Shown piece by piece: positions 4,291 through 6,072 of a stretch of 6,072 bases of DNA (the stretch's first letter is position 1; each line of letters starts with the position of its first letter). Origin of the DNA: Sporichthyaceae bacterium (GTDB taxonomy: Bacteria > Actinomycetota > Actinomycetes > JACCYY01); contig JACCYY010000270.1 in NCBI GenBank assembly GCA_013696235.1, positions 1 through 6,072 on the forward strand, written 5' to 3'. The translations under genes were made by a program, and so were the position numbers. The notes under the pieces were generated by a model. It made no database searches and was not told where the DNA came from. It saw only the letters and a program-made list of their open reading frames with translations.

Positions 4291-6072
4291 GCGCGAAGGC
4301 CAGCACGAACGCCTCGTCGCGCCACGCGTCGTAGCGACCCGACGGTCCCCCGTGGCCGGCCCCCATCTCCGTCTTCAGCAGCAACGGCCGGCCGCCGGTC
4401 TGCTTCGCGCGCAACCGGGCCACCCACTTGGCTGGCTCGTGCACGCTCACCCGCGGGTCGTTGAGCCCCGCGGTCGCCAGGATCGCCGGGTACGCCTGAG
4501 CGATCACGTTCTCGTACGGGGAGTAGGTCCGCATGTACGCGTACACGTCGTCGTGCTCGACCGGGTTCCCCCACTCCTCCCACTCCATGACGGTGAGCGG
4601 CAGGGACGGGTCCAAGATCGTGTTCAGCGCATCGACGAACGGCACCTCGGCGATGATCACGGCAAACTTCTCCGGTGCGAGGTTGGCGACGGCACCCATG
4701 AGCAGCCCACCCGCGCTCCCGCCCCTGGCCACCAACCGGTCCGGCGAGGTCCAGCCCGCCTCGACGAGCCGGTCGGCGCACGCGACGAAGTCGGTGAACG
4801 TTGCACGCTTGGCGAGCAGCTTGCCGTCCTCGTACCAGCGCCGGCCCATCTCGCCGCCGCCGCGGACGTGAGCCACCGCGAAGCCGAAACCGCGCTCGAG
4901 CAGCGACAACCGCGCAGTCGAGAACCACGGGTCCATGGACGCCTCGTACGAGCCGTAGCCGTAGAGCACGAACGGCGCCGTCCCGTCGCGCGGAGCGCCG
5001 CTCCGCCAGACCAACGAGATCGGGATCCGGGTCCCGTCGTCGGCCACCGCCCACTCGCGCGCTGACTCGTACGCCTCGAGGTCGACGCTGCCGAGGACCG
5101 GTGTGCGGCGCAGCAGCCGGAGCTCGCGCGTCGCGACGTCGTACTCGTAGACCGAGCTCGGCGTGACCAGTGACGTGTAACCGAGACGCAGTGCGACCGC
5201 CCCGAAGTCGGGGTTCGAGCCGAGACCGACGGTCCGGACCTCCTCGGGCAGCTCGACATCATGCCCGTCCTGGGCGTCGCCGTGGACGACGGGGACGACG
5301 TGGATGCTGGTCGTCCCGTCCCGGCGCAACGTGATCGCGAGGTGGTCGCGAAACGCAGCGACGCCGGCGATCCGGGTGTCGGGGCGGTGCGGCATCACGG
5401 TCGACCAGCTCGCTCTGCTCGGCTGTGCAACCGGCGCCCGGACGAGCTCGAAGTTCTCGGCCGCGTCGTTGTGGATGATCCAGAACCAGTCGCCGGCGTG
5501 GTCGAGGCCGTACTCCATCCCCTGCCGACGCGGCTCGACCACCTGGAACTCGCCGGCTGGATCGTCGGACGACAAGATCCACACCTCACTGGTGATCTTG
5601 CTGTCGATGTCCATCATGATCCAGTCCTCGCTGCGCGTCAGCCGGACCCCGGCGTAGAACCGCTCGTCGACCTCCTCGTGCACGCAGTCGTCCTGGCTCG
5701 CATCTGTGCCTAGCCGGTGTCGCCACACCTTGTGCGGACGCATCGCCGCGTCGACCGTCGTGTAGAAGATCGTCGAGCCGTCGCGGGACCACGCAGTCCC
5801 GTAGTACGTGCCAGGGACCGCGTCCGGGCGGACCTCCCCGGTCCGCAGGTCCTTGATCCGCAGCGTGTACTTCTCGCTGCCGTCGTGGTCGGTCGAGTAG
5901 GCAAGCAGGTGCTGGTCCGGGCTGATCGAGAACGTGCCAAGTGCAAAGTACGGCGAGTCGCCCGCGAGCTCGTTCTGGTCGAGCAGGACCTCCTCGTCCG
6001 GCGGAGCCGCCGGCGCGGCGGTCGCGTGCGGCTCGACCACGGGCTGGCTCCTGGACCGGCAGTGGACGGGGT
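4262..6072 (-). CDS. ptrB: Oligopeptidase B (S9 serine peptidase), 5' end outside window
   Basis: This cytosolic prolyl-oligopeptidase-family enzyme cleaves short peptides after Arg or Lys. Positions below count from the GTG codon at 6040. A beta-propeller region (about 20-310, with GTYYGTAWSRDG and KVWRHRLGT) is followed by the alpha/beta-hydrolase domain (VLYGYGSYEAS, AHVRGGGEMGRRWYEDGK). The triad is Ser442 in GGSAGG, Asp528 in GLNDPRV and His563 in GAGHGG; their spacings (86 and 35) fit E. coli OpdB (Ser532, Asp617, His652). Glu486 and Glu488 in EWEEWGNP are the basic-residue S1 pocket, and Asp370 matches Asp460, while Trp372 replaces Asp462 of the S2 site. GTG 6040 looks like a start with AGGAG 7 bases upstream, but the frame stays open to the edge and reads PVHCR, matching the conserved YPxHCR-type segment. 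The true start is therefore upstream, roughly 90-110 residues away. TAG at 4262-4264 ends the gene inside tetR. Confidence 0.95.
   Translation of the reverse strand, partial: PVHCRSRSQPVVEPHATAAPAAPPDEEVLLDQNELAGDSPYFALGTFSISPDQHLLAYSTDHDGSEKYTLRIKDLRTGEVRPDAVPGTYYGTAWSRDGSTIFYTTVDAAMRPHKVWRHRLGTDASQDDCVHEEVDERFYAGVRLTRSEDWIMMDIDSKITSEVWILSSDDPAGEFQVVEPRRQGMEYGLDHAGDWFWIIHNDAAENFELVRAPVAQPSRASWSTVMPHRPDTRIAGVAAFRDHLAITLRRDGTTSIHVVPVVHGDAQDGHDVELPEEVRTVGLGSNPDFGAVALRLGYTSLVTPSSVYEYDVATRELRLLRRTPVLGSVDLEAYESAREWAVADDGTRIPISLVWRSGAPRDGTAPFVLYGYGSYEASMDPWFSTARLSLLERGFGFAVAHVRGGGEMGRRWYEDGKLLAKRATFTDFVACADRLVEAGWTSPDRLVARGGSAGGLLMGAVANLAPEKFAVIIAEVPFVDALNTILDPSLPLTVMEWEEWGNPVEHDDVYAYMRTYSPYENVIAQAYPAILATAGLNDPRVSVHEPAKWVARLRAKQTGGRPLLLKTEMGAGHGGPSGRYDAWRDEAFVLAFALTNVASDQA

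Noticed and set aside
3846..5054. 402-codon minus-strand open frame spanning tetR and the oligopeptidase gene
   Set aside because: It overlaps two well-supported genes in other frames and its translation is low-complexity Arg/Gly/Ala-rich sequence.
4262..6040. Oligopeptidase as a naturally N-truncated 592-residue enzyme
   Set aside because: The frame continues past GTG 6040 to the window edge and encodes a conserved family segment there, so the shortness comes from the window boundary.

Overview
The window is GC-rich throughout, with G/C-ending codons, Lrp and TetR regulators, and possible leaderless starts (an A..T -10 hexamer six bases before the start codon). This points to a high-GC actinobacterium; I cannot name the genus. 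It holds six protein genes. Two run off the window: one at the left edge and one, less obviously, at the right edge. I see no RNA genes, insertion sequences, CRISPR arrays or phage genes.

Positions 1-2510 form an arginine/ornithine catabolism locus. On the minus strand, a guanidino-group-modifying enzyme annotated here as the DDAH/arginine dihydrolase type (981-1925) is followed by ornithine aminotransferase rocD (981 to beyond position 1). The two genes share one base at a TGATG junction. An Lrp/AsnC regulator (2058-2510, plus strand) is divergent. The 132-base gap between them contains a 15-base motif repeated in the same orientation exactly 31 bases apart, a good candidate for the Lrp operator. 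The simplest model is arginine to ornithine by the first enzyme, ornithine to glutamate semialdehyde by RocD, and control by the Lrp protein. From memory, M. tuberculosis Rv2320c-Rv2324 (rocE, split rocD, a DDAH-like gene, an AsnC-family regulator) has the same layout.

Positions 2580-4290 hold a divergent pair: a class I SAM-dependent methyltransferase (minus) and a TetR-family regulator (plus), separated by 130 bases with recognisable promoter elements and short repeats. The regulator probably controls the methyltransferase, itself, or both; the substrate and inducer are unknown.

Positions 4262-6072 encode most of an oligopeptidase B (S9 prolyl oligopeptidase family) on the minus strand, overlapping the TetR gene tail-to-tail by 29 bases. 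A GTG at 6040 with a well-spaced AGGAG looks like a start. However, the same frame continues to the window edge and reads PVHCR, which fits the family's conserved YPxHCR-type segment, so the gene should be treated as 5'-partial.

Nothing here is a clear new defence or mobile system. The points most worth following up are the Asp-to-Asn change in the substrate pocket of the DDAH-like enzyme, the 31-base-spaced repeats, the possible leaderless promoters and the false oligopeptidase start.
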